From Clostridia bacterium (GTDB lineage Bacteria; Bacillota; Clostridia; Christensenellales; Aristaeellaceae), in NCBI GenBank assembly GCA_017524725.1, contig JAFXUZ010000023.1, positions 1 through 64,000 of the forward strand: a stretch of 64,000 nt of DNA, given 5' to 3'. The notes below the pieces were generated by a model. That model had not been told where the DNA came from, did no database searches, and worked only from the letters and a program-made list of their open reading frames with translations. Positions 54,949 to 63,886 of the stretch are shown here, in pieces. Every line of letters starts with the position of its first letter. Within the stretch, counting starts at the first letter, position 1. The position numbers were made by a program, and so were the translations under genes.

Positions 54949-55685
54949 AAAAAACAGTCGTTATGTTTCTCGCCATCTTGCTGCTGCTTTCTTATTCCAT
55001 ACCGATCAACGCGGAAAACGTGCCGGATGTATCAGAATCCGGAAAGGATATGTTTATTGACCGCATCATCAGCGAAGCTGAGAGCCTGTTTACCAAAGCA
55101 AACGGGCGCCGTCAGCGGGCACAGTACTCGGGAGATATCTATGTATGCAAAAACTTCACTACATATGTTTTTCGGGTCAACCGCGACGATTTTCGCATGG
55201 CGGAATTTCCGGATACGCAGCTTGTGATCCCGGATAACCAGACAAAAAACGACTGCAGGCCTTACGCCTACGGCGTCGAGTGGAAGGACATCTCCGCCGC
55301 GGACGGCAACCCGTTTTACGCGGCCGCTTCCTTCAGATACGATTCCTCCCTGTCCAAGGAAGAAAACCGTCAGAAGGCCCGGGAATTCATGATGCAGGTC
55401 CGGCGCGGGGACTATTTTCAGATGAGTGCAAACTATTATTATGGGGTGGGTGCGCACAGCCTGATTTTTATCGCGGATTACGATCCCGAAACCGATTCCG
55501 TTCATTGGACCGATTCCAATATGAAGGGTGACAAGGTCAACGGGATCCGTTACGGATATGTACAGTTTGACGCTGAAAAGGATATCAGCTGGTTTGTGGA
55601 CGCTTTCTGCCAGAAGACCCGCGGAGCCACACTGTACCGTTTAAGGGACGATATCATATATATCGGCACGGATACAAAAAAATGA
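54945..55685 (+). CDS. Secreted protein with a cysteine-peptidase-like (NlpC/CHAP-type) pattern
   Basis: A 246-residue secreted protein with a clear signal peptide (MKKTVVMFLAILLLLSYSIP, cut near AENV). The mature part has the order expected of papain-fold peptidoglycan hydrolases: Cys68 in DIYVCKNFTTYVF, His171 in VGAHSLIFIADYD and a polar D190/N192 in HWTDSNM, about 100 residues apart. No full family match is recognised, so hydrolase activity is inference. The ATG overlaps the glpK stop, an odd coupling for a secreted protein. A strong bidirectional terminator follows. Confidence 0.6.
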   Translation: MKKTVVMFLAILLLLSYSIPINAENVPDVSESGKDMFIDRIISEAESLFTKANGRRQRAQYSGDIYVCKNFTTYVFRVNRDDFRMAEFPDTQLVIPDNQTKNDCRPYAYGVEWKDISAADGNPFYAAASFRYDSSLSKEENRQKAREFMMQVRRGDYFQMSANYYYGVGAHSLIFIADYDPETDSVHWTDSNMKGDKVNGIRYGYVQFDAEKDISWFVDAFCQKTRGATLYRLRDDIIYIGTDTKK

Positions 55686-55714
55686 ATCGAAGCTTCCCTC
55701 TTTCAGCATTCCCG

Positions 55715-55749
55715 AAAAAAACCAGCGGAACGTGCACCGTTCCGCTGGT
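55715..55749. terminator. Bidirectional terminator
   Basis: Twelve-bp perfect stem ACCAGCGGAACG / CGTTCCGCTGGT with loop TGCAC. A T-rich tail follows on the plus strand and a seven-T run on the minus strand. It serves the converging genes on both sides. Confidence 0.85.
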
Positions 55750-55787
55750 CGTTTCTTTTATGATTATTCAGAGCTGAATGAATCCGG

Positions 55788-57038
55788 TCATTCCCTGCCC
55801 GGAAGGGTAATGCCAAATTCTCTGGCCGTATCCACCAATAGGTCCAGAGCCCTGATGATCTCTTCTCTGTTGTGCTCGCTGGTAACGCAGTACCTGAGGC
55901 GCGCCTGACCCTGGGGCACCGCAGGGAATACCGCAGGAGGAACAAAGATCCCCCTGTGACGCATAGTGCTGCTGAGAAGATAGGCTGCGTCGTCATCCTT
56001 CACCAGAACCGGGAAAACTGCCGTCTCTCCCGCAAGGCAGATATTCAGGTTGCGTTTTTCCGCTTCCTCACGGAATGCCCTGATATTGTCATGCAGCCTT
56101 TTCATAATGCCGGGGTCGGATCGAAGGGCTCTGATGGAAGCCATGGCAGCAGCAGCCAGCGCAGGAGATATTCCTACAGAAAAAACAAATCCGGGAAGCA
56201 TATAGCGCATGTACTCGATAATGGCCCTCTTTCCCGCAAGATAGCCACCGCAGGCCCCCAGGCCCTTGGAAAGGGTACCCATCTTGATATCGATATCATC
56301 CGGTGCGAGGCCGAAATACTCGTCGACCCCGCCGCCATGCTCGCCCAGGACGCAGGAGGAATGGGCTTCATCCACCATCAGGAAACAGCCGTATTTCTTT
56401 TTGATCTCCACAAATTCCGGTACCCTGGCTATGTCGCCATCCATACTGTAAGCGCCTTCAATGACGATCAGGACTTTGGCAAACTTTTGGCGCCTTTTGC
56501 TCAGGATCTCGTCCAGCTTTTCAGGGTCGTTATGCGGAAAAGGACGGCAGACGGCAGGGGATATCCTGCAGCCCTCCCAGACGCTGTTATGAGCAAGGCT
56601 GTCATAAAGGATCAAATCCCCTTTACCGCAGAAATTGCCGACAAAAGTGACGTTTGTCGCATGCCCGCTGACAAGGACCAGACAATCCTCGGCATGTTTC
56701 CATTGCGCTATTTCTTTTTCCAGCTCAAGATACAGGGTCTTCTCCCCTGCAATAAGCCGGCTTCCGCTGGCGCTGGTCCCGTACTGATCGATCGCTGCTT
56801 TAGCAGCCTCGGAAACTTCCTTCCGTCCGGACATTCCCACATAATTGTAGGAAGCAAAATTAAGGACCTTTTTACCTTCCATCAGGGAAACGTCGGTCAG
56901 TGTGGAGTCGTGACGTATAAAATATGGATTGTCCCCGTGGACAGTCTCCATCATTTCCTTCTGCCTGGCTTCAAAATGCTGATATTCGGGAGAATCTTCA
57001 AACCGTGTGATCATGGTGACCTGTTCATTTTCTTCCAA
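55788..57038 (-). CDS. Alpha-oxoamine synthase (BioF/KBL/SPT family)
   Basis: PLP enzyme that condenses an amino acid with an acyl thioester with loss of CO2. The TTG start at 57038, preceded by AAGGAGGGG, gives 416 residues. Family features are NFASYNYVGMSG, YGTSASGSRLIAGE, the FMN-free SGHATNVTF, IEGAYSMDGDIA, VDEAHSSCVLGEHGGG and the PLP lysine in MGTLSKGLGACGGY. The members 8-amino-7-oxononanoate synthase, 2-amino-3-ketobutyrate ligase and serine palmitoyltransferase cannot be separated by eye. No bio, kbl/tdh or sphingolipid genes are adjacent. Confidence 0.88.
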   Translation of the reverse strand: MEENEQVTMITRFEDSPEYQHFEARQKEMMETVHGDNPYFIRHDSTLTDVSLMEGKKVLNFASYNYVGMSGRKEVSEAAKAAIDQYGTSASGSRLIAGEKTLYLELEKEIAQWKHAEDCLVLVSGHATNVTFVGNFCGKGDLILYDSLAHNSVWEGCRISPAVCRPFPHNDPEKLDEILSKRRQKFAKVLIVIEGAYSMDGDIARVPEFVEIKKKYGCFLMVDEAHSSCVLGEHGGGVDEYFGLAPDDIDIKMGTLSKGLGACGGYLAGKRAIIEYMRYMLPGFVFSVGISPALAAAAMASIRALRSDPGIMKRLHDNIRAFREEAEKRNLNICLAGETAVFPVLVKDDDAAYLLSSTMRHRGIFVPPAVFPAVPQGQARLRYCVTSEHNREEIIRALDLLVDTAREFGITLPGRE

Positions 57039-57070
57039 AGCCCACCCCTCCTTGCGATCAAATCTATAAC

Positions 57071-57099
57071 AGAATAACACAGGTGTATAATTAACGCAA
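57071..57099 (-). promoter_or_regulatory. Probable promoter of the alpha-oxoamine synthase gene
   Basis: Minus-strand TTGCGT (57099-57094) and TATTCT (57076-57071), 17-bp spacer; moderate match. Confidence 0.45.
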
Positions 57100-57142
57100 C
57101 ATATTATTTATTCAAAAAAGTAAAAAAGTGCGATGTCATCGC

Positions 57143-57173
57143 AAAAAAAATCCGAAACGATCAAACGTTTCGG
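57143..57173 (-). terminator. Terminator of tRNA-Pro(GGG)
   Basis: CCGAAACG pairs with CGTTTCGG, followed on the minus strand by eight T. It begins 13 bp past the tRNA 3' end. Confidence 0.85.
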
Positions 57174-57185
57174 ACTTCTGCTAAG

Positions 57186-57259
57186 TCTGGGTGGAGAGAT
57201 TTGAACTCTCGGCCTCTTGAACCCCATTCAAGCACGCTACCAAGCTGCGCTACACCCAG
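57186..57259 (-). tRNA. tRNA-Pro(GGG)
   Basis: Minus-strand cloverleaf: acceptor CTGGGTG/CACCCAG, D arm GCGC, anticodon stem CTTGA/TCAAG with loop ATGGGGT (anticodon GGG), T arm GAGAG TTCAAAT CTCTC. CCA is not encoded. Confidence 0.96.
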
Positions 57260-57422
57260 ATCATCGACAGCAAGAAGATAATACATCAAACGAAATGAAA
57301 TGTCAAGCAGAAAAACAGCGAATTCTATAATAAATTACACGTAAATAACAATATACCCTGTAATAACAAATCAGCGGATTGAAAAGCATTGCAAATAAAT
57401 CATCCGGCAGGTAAAAAAAAGC

Positions 57423-57451
57423 TTGACAATCCCCAGTTTCAATGATAATAT
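57423..57451 (+). promoter_or_regulatory. Promoter of the tRNA-fMet/tRNA-Met unit
   Basis: TTGACA (57423-57428) and TAATAT (57446-57451) at 17 bp within TGATAATATA, the same arrangement as at 11986-12014. Confidence 0.7.
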
Positions 57452-57471
57452 AATTTCGTTGACCGATTCGT

Positions 57472-57548
<77 letters not shown>

Positions 57549-57551
57549 TTT

Positions 57552-57625
57552 GGCTCCGTAGCTCAGTTGGCTAGAGCATTCGGTTCATACCCGGAGTGTC
57601 AGTGGTTCGAATCCACTCGGAGCCA
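57552..57625 (+). tRNA. Elongator tRNA-Met(CAT)
   Basis: Acceptor GGCTCCG/CGGAGCC fully paired, anticodon loop TTCATAC (CAT), T arm AGTGG TTCGAAT CCACT. The CGG-TTCATAC-CCG context resembles elongator Met rather than tRNA-Ile2. CCA is not encoded. Confidence 0.9.
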
Positions 57626-57628
57626 TGA

Positions 57629-57654
57629 AAACCAAGCATTTGCTTGGTTTTTTT
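57629..57654 (+). terminator. Terminator of the tRNA-Met unit
   Basis: AAACCAAGCA pairs with TGCTTGGTTT over a TT centre and runs directly into a T-run. Confidence 0.85.
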
Positions 57655-57701
57655 GTTTTTGGGGCTTTTTTTGTCAAGCGACGAATTTAATATTGTTCGA
57701 C

Positions 57702-58112
57702 TCATTTCAGTATTTTTATTATTTTCAAGACATTATGCCCTTCCCGGTATTCATACTGCATATCGTCCATGCTCTTTTTCACCATGAAGATACCCAGGCC
57801 GCCGATCTGTCGATCTTCCGCAGAAAGGGTCACGTCAGGGTCGGGCTTCGCCAGTGGATCATAGGGAATGCCGCTGTCGAAGAATGTGATCGCCACCGCG
57901 TGTGATTTTTCATCTGGCTGAACGCGGATCGTGGCGCTTCCCGAATTGGGTGCGTAGGCATAGCGGGCGATATTGACGAACAGCTCCTCCACCGCTACAT
58001 CGACTTGCATTTGGGTTTTCATGGGGCAATTGAGCTTCTCCAACTCCGCGTCTACAAAGGCCTGCACCTGATCCAGGTTTTCCACAACAGCCAGAAGGGT
58101 CAGTTCAGCCAT
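57702..58112 (-). CDS. RsbW/SpoIIAB-like anti-sigma kinase (HATPase)
   Basis: Predicted serine kinase and switch protein that phosphorylates a STAS antagonist and, in known systems, holds a sigma factor. ATG 58112 (GGAGG nine bases upstream) gives 136 residues. GHKL ATPase boxes are visible: N box VAVEELFVNIARYAY (about residues 38-52), G1 FFDSGIPYDP, and G2 IGGLGIFMVKKSMD. The gene overlaps the phosphatase gene by 8 bp and ends the cluster STAS-NRPS-phosphatase-kinase. No sigma factor gene accompanies it in the window, so its target is unknown. Confidence 0.9.
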   Translation of the reverse strand: MAELTLLAVVENLDQVQAFVDAELEKLNCPMKTQMQVDVAVEELFVNIARYAYAPNSGSATIRVQPDEKSHAVAITFFDSGIPYDPLAKPDPDVTLSAEDRQIGGLGIFMVKKSMDDMQYEYREGHNVLKIIKILK

Positions 58113-59574
58113 TGCTTTTTTCCTCCGAGCCTTTATACAGCAAGCCCAGCATGGTAATATCGTCAAATTTCGGCGCGTTGCCCACAAATGCGTCGATGTG
58201 CCTGCGCATGGTATGCAGCAGCGTCTTCGGGTCGGCGTCCGGGTTTTCGTTCAGCGCTGTCAGCATGCGCTCGTTGCCGAACAGCTCGTTATGAGCGTCG
58301 GTGGCCTCGGTCACACCGTCTGTATATACGAACAGGCTGTCGCCGGGACGCAGTTCAAATTCATGCTCCCGGAAGTGTATCCCTTCCATCGTCGCCACGG
58401 CGGGCGTATGGCGATAGACGACCAGCTCGTAATCGCCGCCTGCCCGCCGAATGGACGGATGCTCGTGGCCCGCGTTCGCGGCCAAGCCCTTGCCGGTGGA
58501 CAAGTCTAGGATGGCAAACCATACCGTGACAAACAATTCCGCGTCGTTGCCCTCGCAAAGCTGCTCGTTGACATACTGCAATACTTCCGCGGGGCCGCCG
58601 CCCATCTGTGCCCGGTTCTTGATGAGCGTCTTGGCGATTACCATGAACAGCGCGGCGGGAACGCCCTTGCCTGACACGTCGGCCATGACCAGGCCAAGGT
58701 GGTTTTCGTCGATCAGGAAGAAATCATAGAAGTCGCCACCCACCTCTTTCGCCGGGGTCATGGTGGCGTAAATGTCAAATTCTTTCCTGTCGGGGAAGGC
58801 CGGAAAGATGCGGGGCAGCATGTCTGCCTGGATCTGCGTGGCGACGTTCAACTCCGCGCCGATGCGCTCCTTCTCCTTCTCGCTCTGCATTTTTTCCGCA
58901 GTAAGACGGACAGAGTTGAATATCTGCAGATATTCAACGACGAAGATCACGCAGATCGTCACATATAAGGGCAGGAACCACGTGTTCGTCGGTACGATGC
59001 CGGTATTATTGGTAATGAGGTTGATGACGTAGAAGCCTACGACCGAGACAGCCGGCACGACAAGATAGGTCTTGATCCCGTCGCCGGCCATGACCAGCAT
59101 CTCGCGTACACGGTTGCGCAGGAGCTTGACGTACAGCGCAAAGACGATCGCATAGACGACGAGCTTGATCCCGATAAACAGCAGGATATTCGGAACATTA
59201 TAGGGCGTGCCGGATGCGAACAGCCCAAGCCGAGCGCCGACAAAGGTGTCCGTCGTGCCACAGAACATGAATGTGGCGACGTTTGCGATGAGCGCCGACA
59301 TCAGTCCCACGAAGAGCTTTTCCGCAGTCGTCCCCCTGTATGCAAACAGGATCGAGGCGCAAAGCAAGACCGTCAGCCCAAGGATGCCCACAAAATCGTT
59401 ATACAGGTTGATGCTGTAGCTTAAATAGGCCAGCGCAAAGCCGACGATCCCGACAAAAAACCACCAAAACGCGAGCTTGCCGGGCTTATACTTCGGCGTG
59501 AGCGTCACACCGGAGATCAGGCCGGCAAACACCGACGCGAGAAACACCGCCAGCGACCACAGACAAACTACCAT
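58105..59574 (-). CDS. SpoIIE/RsbU-type PP2C phosphatase with N-terminal membrane domain
   Basis: Predicted sensor phosphatase that dephosphorylates a STAS anti-anti-sigma protein. The 489-residue protein has about seven hydrophobic segments in residues 1-220, a linker helix rich in Glu/Lys (RLTAEKMQSEKEKERIGAEL), and a C-terminal SpoIIE domain (about 260-480) with metal-binding GGDFYDFF, VMADVSGKGVPAAL, FVYTDGVTEA and KFDDITML. The membrane half is not a known ligand-binding domain. GGGAGGAG lies upstream. It sits between the NRPS and kinase genes, 21 bp after the NRPS stop. Confidence 0.92.
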   Translation of the reverse strand: MVVCLWSLAVFLASVFAGLISGVTLTPKYKPGKLAFWWFFVGIVGFALAYLSYSINLYNDFVGILGLTVLLCASILFAYRGTTAEKLFVGLMSALIANVATFMFCGTTDTFVGARLGLFASGTPYNVPNILLFIGIKLVVYAIVFALYVKLLRNRVREMLVMAGDGIKTYLVVPAVSVVGFYVINLITNNTGIVPTNTWFLPLYVTICVIFVVEYLQIFNSVRLTAEKMQSEKEKERIGAELNVATQIQADMLPRIFPAFPDRKEFDIYATMTPAKEVGGDFYDFFLIDENHLGLVMADVSGKGVPAALFMVIAKTLIKNRAQMGGGPAEVLQYVNEQLCEGNDAELFVTVWFAILDLSTGKGLAANAGHEHPSIRRAGGDYELVVYRHTPAVATMEGIHFREHEFELRPGDSLFVYTDGVTEATDAHNELFGNERMLTALNENPDADPKTLLHTMRRHIDAFVGNAPKFDDITMLGLLYKGSEEKSNG

Positions 59575-59595
59575 TTTATCCGTCTCCTCCCTATC

Positions 59596-62500
59596 CTATT
59601 TCTCGTCGAATGCGCCAAGCGTTTCCATCGCGTGGAAATAATTCTCCAGATACCCGTCCGAGATCTCGTTCCAGTCAAGGCGAAGCGCCGTGATCGTCTC
59701 CTGCGTAAACGCATCGACAACCGCGGTCTGTTGATAGCGCAGATCGGGGCGCTCCACGAAAATACCCTCAAGCGCTTTCCGGCCCTCCTCGGTTTCGGAC
59801 AGCTCCTTGACTCTACGCTCGAATGCCTCATCGGAAACGATCCTGATCTCGTGTCCCAGCCGCTGCAGCGTCTCAAAGAGGCGCCGGTATTCCACCTCTT
59901 TCGGAGGATACACATGGAACACCGAGTATTCCTTCGGCAGCATGGCGAGCGCAACGATCATTCTTGCGACGTCGTCCACAGGAGAGAAGTTCACGGTGGA
60001 ATTGTACAGGCTCTCCGGCGCGATCCCGATCTGTGCATAGGACGTGATCTGCCGCGTAAAGGCGTTTGTCTTCCGATTCATCTGGAACTCGCCGTCCGAA
60101 ATGCGCCCTTGCAGATTACCGACGCGCATGAGCTTGACAGCGATACCGTGCCGAACCGCCGCGGTCAGCGCCTCGTATTCAGCCATGAACTTGGAGAGAA
60201 TGTACTGGTTTTGAATCTCCTGCCCGATAAACAGATCCCGCTCCGTCAGCGTCAGCGGCGGCTCGCCGGATTCGTAAACGCCACCAATACTGATCGTCGA
60301 GACCTGAACCAGCGCGGCGCAGTGTTCGGCGCACAGCTGCGTCAGATTGCGGACGCCACCCGTATTGACGCGGTCCAGCTTGTCGTCAAAGGCGAAATGC
60401 GACACGTCCGCTGCACAGTTGATGACCGTGTCGATCCGTCCGTCAAAGGGCTCGGCAAAGATCTTCGGATTTGAGATGTCACCGTCGAGTGCGAACAGGC
60501 ATTTGCCGTAAATATCGTCGCAACTCGTCTCCTCATAGTAGAAGAGCGTGCTTTTGAGTCGCTTTTCCGGTGTCTGGCGTTTAGTGGCGCGAACGAGGCA
60601 ATAGATGTTGTACCAGGCATCACGCCGCCGCAGCAACTGTGACAGAACATGGATGCCGAGGAAGCCGCTGGCGCCCGTTAGCAGGATGTTACCGAGGCCG
60701 TGTGGCTCAGGCGCTTCGTCGTTGCACAGCGCGTTTTTGGATAGCAGCGCGTCGATCCCGCTGTAATCAAGCGCTTCCAATGGATTGATGTGCTTGCGGG
60801 TCTTCTCCGTTTGCTTGACGTAAAGATACTGTGCGAGCAGCTCGGGAGTGGGATAGCGGAAGATGTCCTCATAAGCCGCCTCCGCCTCGGGTAGACGGGA
60901 TTCGATCTCGAACAGAAGCTCGGCAGTATGCAGGCTGTCGCCGCCGTTGTCGAAGAAGCTATCGTCAAGGCCGACCTGATCCAACTCCAGAACGGCCGCA
61001 AACGCCCCGCAAATCGCCTTCTGATACGGCGTCTGCGGCGCGCGATAGACGCCTTCCACCTTGATCGGGATCGCTGCAAGAGCTTTCGTATCGGTCTTTC
61101 CGCCGGGTGTTTCGGGGATATGATCAAGCTCTTTGAAAATGTCCGGCACCATGTAGTAGGTCAGGCGCGCTCTGACGTAGTCCTTCAGCGCCGCAACGTC
61201 GATGGCCGCGCCGTCCTTCGCACAGTAAAAGGCCGCCAGATGCTCCGAAATACCGATTTTTCGCACCTGCACACAGACGCCGCCGATCCCCTCGAAGCTG
61301 CGGATACAGCTCTCAATCTCGGGCAGCTCGATGCGCAGGCCGTGAAGCTTGACCTGAGAATCATTTCGTCCGTGATAGGCAATTCTGCCGTCCGGCAGGT
61401 ATCGGGCCAGGTCACCCGTCCTGTACATACGGACGCCGTAATGCTCCACGAAGCGTTTTTCTGTCTCCTCGGGCAGGTTTCGGTAACCGAGACCCAGCCC
61501 CATTCCGTAAATGTACAGCTCGCCAATCACGCCCCAGGGCAGCAACCGCCCCTGCTCATCGAGGATCATCACACCGGTGTTGGCGATCGGCGTGCCGATG
61601 GAGGTGTTGTCGCCAGCCTCGGTAATCGTCGCGCCGATGGTCGTTTCCGTTGGCCCATATCCGTTGTATACGCGGATCCCGTAGGTTTCCTTCAGTTCTG
61701 TAACCAGACTGCCCGGAAGCGCTTCGCCTGCGGCGAGGATGACCTTGACGGATCGCAGTGCGGTGGAAAACCTTGCATTCTTGAGATATGCGGACAGGCG
61801 CGACGGCGTGCAGTGCAGCATGTTCGCACCGTGTTTCACGATCAGCGCAGCAAGCGCCTCCGGATCGGTCATGGCGCGTTCCGGGGCAAATTCTATGAAT
61901 TTTCCGTTAAAAAGCGGAACGAAGAACTCAAACAGCGAGATATCGAAACACACCGAACCGATTGCAACGATCCCGGTTCCGCACGTTACGATGTCCCGAT
62001 TGAAGGGATTGTTGTCCGGGTGCGTGATATTGGCGATGCCGCGGTGCGAGAGCACTGCCCCCTTGGGCACACCGGTCGTGCCGGAGGTATAGATACAGTA
62101 CGCCGGGCGCTCCTGCGGGATGTCGAGCATGGGGTCGCGCTCGTCGGCGCAGGCGAGCAGCTCCGATGCGGCAATGAGGCGCACGGCACGAGCGGTGTCC
62201 CCGCTCTCAGCGTCGGGCTCATTCACAATCATGAGTTCCGCGCCGCTGCTGCTCTGTATGTAGTCAATCCGCTTCTGCGGGTACTCCGGATCGATGGGGA
62301 TGAACACAGCGCCCGCCTTGGAGATCCCCATCATGACGGGGATCAGCTTCTCGTCGCGCCGCAGCTTGTACATCACGCTCTGTCCCAGCTTGACGCCCGC
62401 GCCGATGAGCGCATTTGCAACGCGGTTGGAGAGCTTGTCCAGCTCCGCAAAGGTGTATGCGTGATCGCCTGCATAAAGGGCAGGCTGGTCGGCGTATTCT

Positions 62501-63819
62501 TTTACCGCGTTTCGGAACAGTGACGGGATCGTCGCGGAAGCACTGATGGTAATCTCCCGCCCCTTCACGTTCTGCAGCAACGCCCTCTCCGCGTCGCCGA
62601 CAATCTCGTATTCGCCGACAGGGCGCTCCGGCTCGTCCATCCCAAGCGTGAGAAAGTGCAGCAGCGCGTCGTGGAAACGCCGTGTGGCGGCTTCGTCGTA
62701 AACGCCGTCGCGCGCGTCGTAGGTGATCTCGATCGCGCCGCCAAACGAAGTGACATTCAGCGTCAGATGGTTGTGCATCGCGCCATCCATGCTCATGTCG
62801 ATGTCATACGGGACGGGCGATGGAAGCTCCGGCTGATAGAAGTTGAACGTGTACTCGCTGACCGCGCCGGTCACGAGGCCACCGTTTTTTAGGTCGGCAA
62901 GGATGCGGTCGATTCCGTAGTCCTTGTGCGCGGACGCCTCCCGCGCGCGCTCCAGAGCACGAGTGCAGAGTGCAGGGAAGGTCAGGGCGTCTTCGAGTGT
63001 TACGCGGACGGGGATAGCCGTCGTGTGGCAACCGTATCGGGCGCGTTCCTCCGCGCTGTCACGTCCGAGACGTGGCATGATGAAGACGGCTTCCTGCTTC
63101 TGTGACGCCCTTGCCAGATACAGCGCCAATGCCGCAGCGAACACAGCAGCTTCCGTGACGCCGTGTTCCACCGCAAATGTCCGTATCCTTGCCGTCAGCT
63201 CCATGCCCAAGGGGAAACGGAATCTGCGCCGTTTTGCACTGTTCGCCGTCACGGGAAAAAGCGACGGCTCATAGTCGGCGTTGAAGAAATATTCGAGCCA
63301 GAAGTTCCGCTCCGCCGCCGTGTCGGGCTCCGCCGGTACATAGCGGGTCAACGTACCGGCGTCCGCTGTCGGCGTACCTGCGAGCTCGTCCAGAATGCGG
63401 CGGACAAGCTTACACATGTCGTAACCGTCGAGGATGATATGATGGAAGCGCGCAGTCAGGTACGAGCCGCCGCCTGTCAGAGCACCGACGCAAAACGCAT
63501 ACGTTTTACCGCCCATCGGACTCTCAGTGAGCATTTCCCACGCCGCAACGGCCTCCTCGGGCGACATTTCCGTTCCGATTACGCACGGCTCCCGGCGCTC
63601 CATCGCGATGAGGCAGGGGGCTTTTTCGTCGAACGCAAGTCCGAAAACCGGTACTGCGGCAATCACGCGGTCCACAGCGGCGCGCAACGTCTCCGGCGCA
63701 ATGGTCGGAAAGCGCAGCAGAAAGCCGATGGTATTGATTGCCGTGCCGCCAAACGCCAGCTCATTCATGTAGATGCCGTATTCCGGACGATTCAGTTCAA
63801 ATCGTTTCAAATCAGCCAT
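59596..63819 (-). CDS. Single-module NRPS with terminal reductase (C-A-PCP-R)
   Basis: Non-ribosomal peptide synthetase of 1407 residues from ATG 63819 (GGAG six bases upstream; the frame also opens at 63879 without a good site). The order is: condensation domain (1-420) with intact HHIILDG (126-132); adenylation domain (about 430-880) with YTSGTTGVPKG near 576, NGYGPTETT, YRTGDLARYLPDG and PETPGGKTDTK; carrier domain with DNGGDSLHTAEL (phosphopantetheine Ser962); and a thioester reductase (about 1040-1407) with LLTGASGFLG and YILSK (Y1206, K1210). The product would be released as an aldehyde or alcohol. With no module before the condensation domain, it probably N-acylates one amino acid. The substrate is unassigned. 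Confidence 0.93.
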   Translation of the reverse strand: MADLKRFELNRPEYGIYMNELAFGGTAINTIGFLLRFPTIAPETLRAAVDRVIAAVPVFGLAFDEKAPCLIAMERREPCVIGTEMSPEEAVAAWEMLTESPMGGKTYAFCVGALTGGGSYLTARFHHIILDGYDMCKLVRRILDELAGTPTADAGTLTRYVPAEPDTAAERNFWLEYFFNADYEPSLFPVTANSAKRRRFRFPLGMELTARIRTFAVEHGVTEAAVFAAALALYLARASQKQEAVFIMPRLGRDSAEERARYGCHTTAIPVRVTLEDALTFPALCTRALERAREASAHKDYGIDRILADLKNGGLVTGAVSEYTFNFYQPELPSPVPYDIDMSMDGAMHNHLTLNVTSFGGAIEITYDARDGVYDEAATRRFHDALLHFLTLGMDEPERPVGEYEIVGDAERALLQNVKGREITISASATIPSLFRNAVKEYADQPALYAGDHAYTFAELDKLSNRVANALIGAGVKLGQSVMYKLRRDEKLIPVMMGISKAGAVFIPIDPEYPQKRIDYIQSSSGAELMIVNEPDAESGDTARAVRLIAASELLACADERDPMLDIPQERPAYCIYTSGTTGVPKGAVLSHRGIANITHPDNNPFNRDIVTCGTGIVAIGSVCFDISLFEFFVPLFNGKFIEFAPERAMTDPEALAALIVKHGANMLHCTPSRLSAYLKNARFSTALRSVKVILAAGEALPGSLVTELKETYGIRVYNGYGPTETTIGATITEAGDNTSIGTPIANTGVMILDEQGRLLPWGVIGELYIYGMGLGLGYRNLPEETEKRFVEHYGVRMYRTGDLARYLPDGRIAYHGRNDSQVKLHGLRIELPEIESCIRSFEGIGGVCVQVRKIGISEHLAAFYCAKDGAAIDVAALKDYVRARLTYYMVPDIFKELDHIPETPGGKTDTKALAAIPIKVEGVYRAPQTPYQKAICGAFAAVLELDQVGLDDSFFDNGGDSLHTAELLFEIESRLPEAEAAYEDIFRYPTPELLAQYLYVKQTEKTRKHINPLEALDYSGIDALLSKNALCNDEAPEPHGLGNILLTGASGFLGIHVLSQLLRRRDAWYNIYCLVRATKRQTPEKRLKSTLFYYEETSCDDIYGKCLFALDGDISNPKIFAEPFDGRIDTVINCAADVSHFAFDDKLDRVNTGGVRNLTQLCAEHCAALVQVSTISIGGVYESGEPPLTLTERDLFIGQEIQNQYILSKFMAEYEALTAAVRHGIAVKLMRVGNLQGRISDGEFQMNRKTNAFTRQITSYAQIGIAPESLYNSTVNFSPVDDVARMIVALAMLPKEYSVFHVYPPKEVEYRRLFETLQRLGHEIRIVSDEAFERRVKELSETEEGRKALEGIFVERPDLRYQQTAVVDAFTQETITALRLDWNEISDGYLENYFHAMETLGAFDEK

Positions 63820-63886
63820 AGGATACTCCGTCCTTATGTCTTTTTCTTGATTGAAAGCGGTGTCCTCCGCTTCCGGCATCCGTGCA

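Noticed and set aside
60928..62523. 531-codon rightward frame
   Set aside because: It is antisense to the NRPS adenylation domain; no start site signal or recognisable protein.
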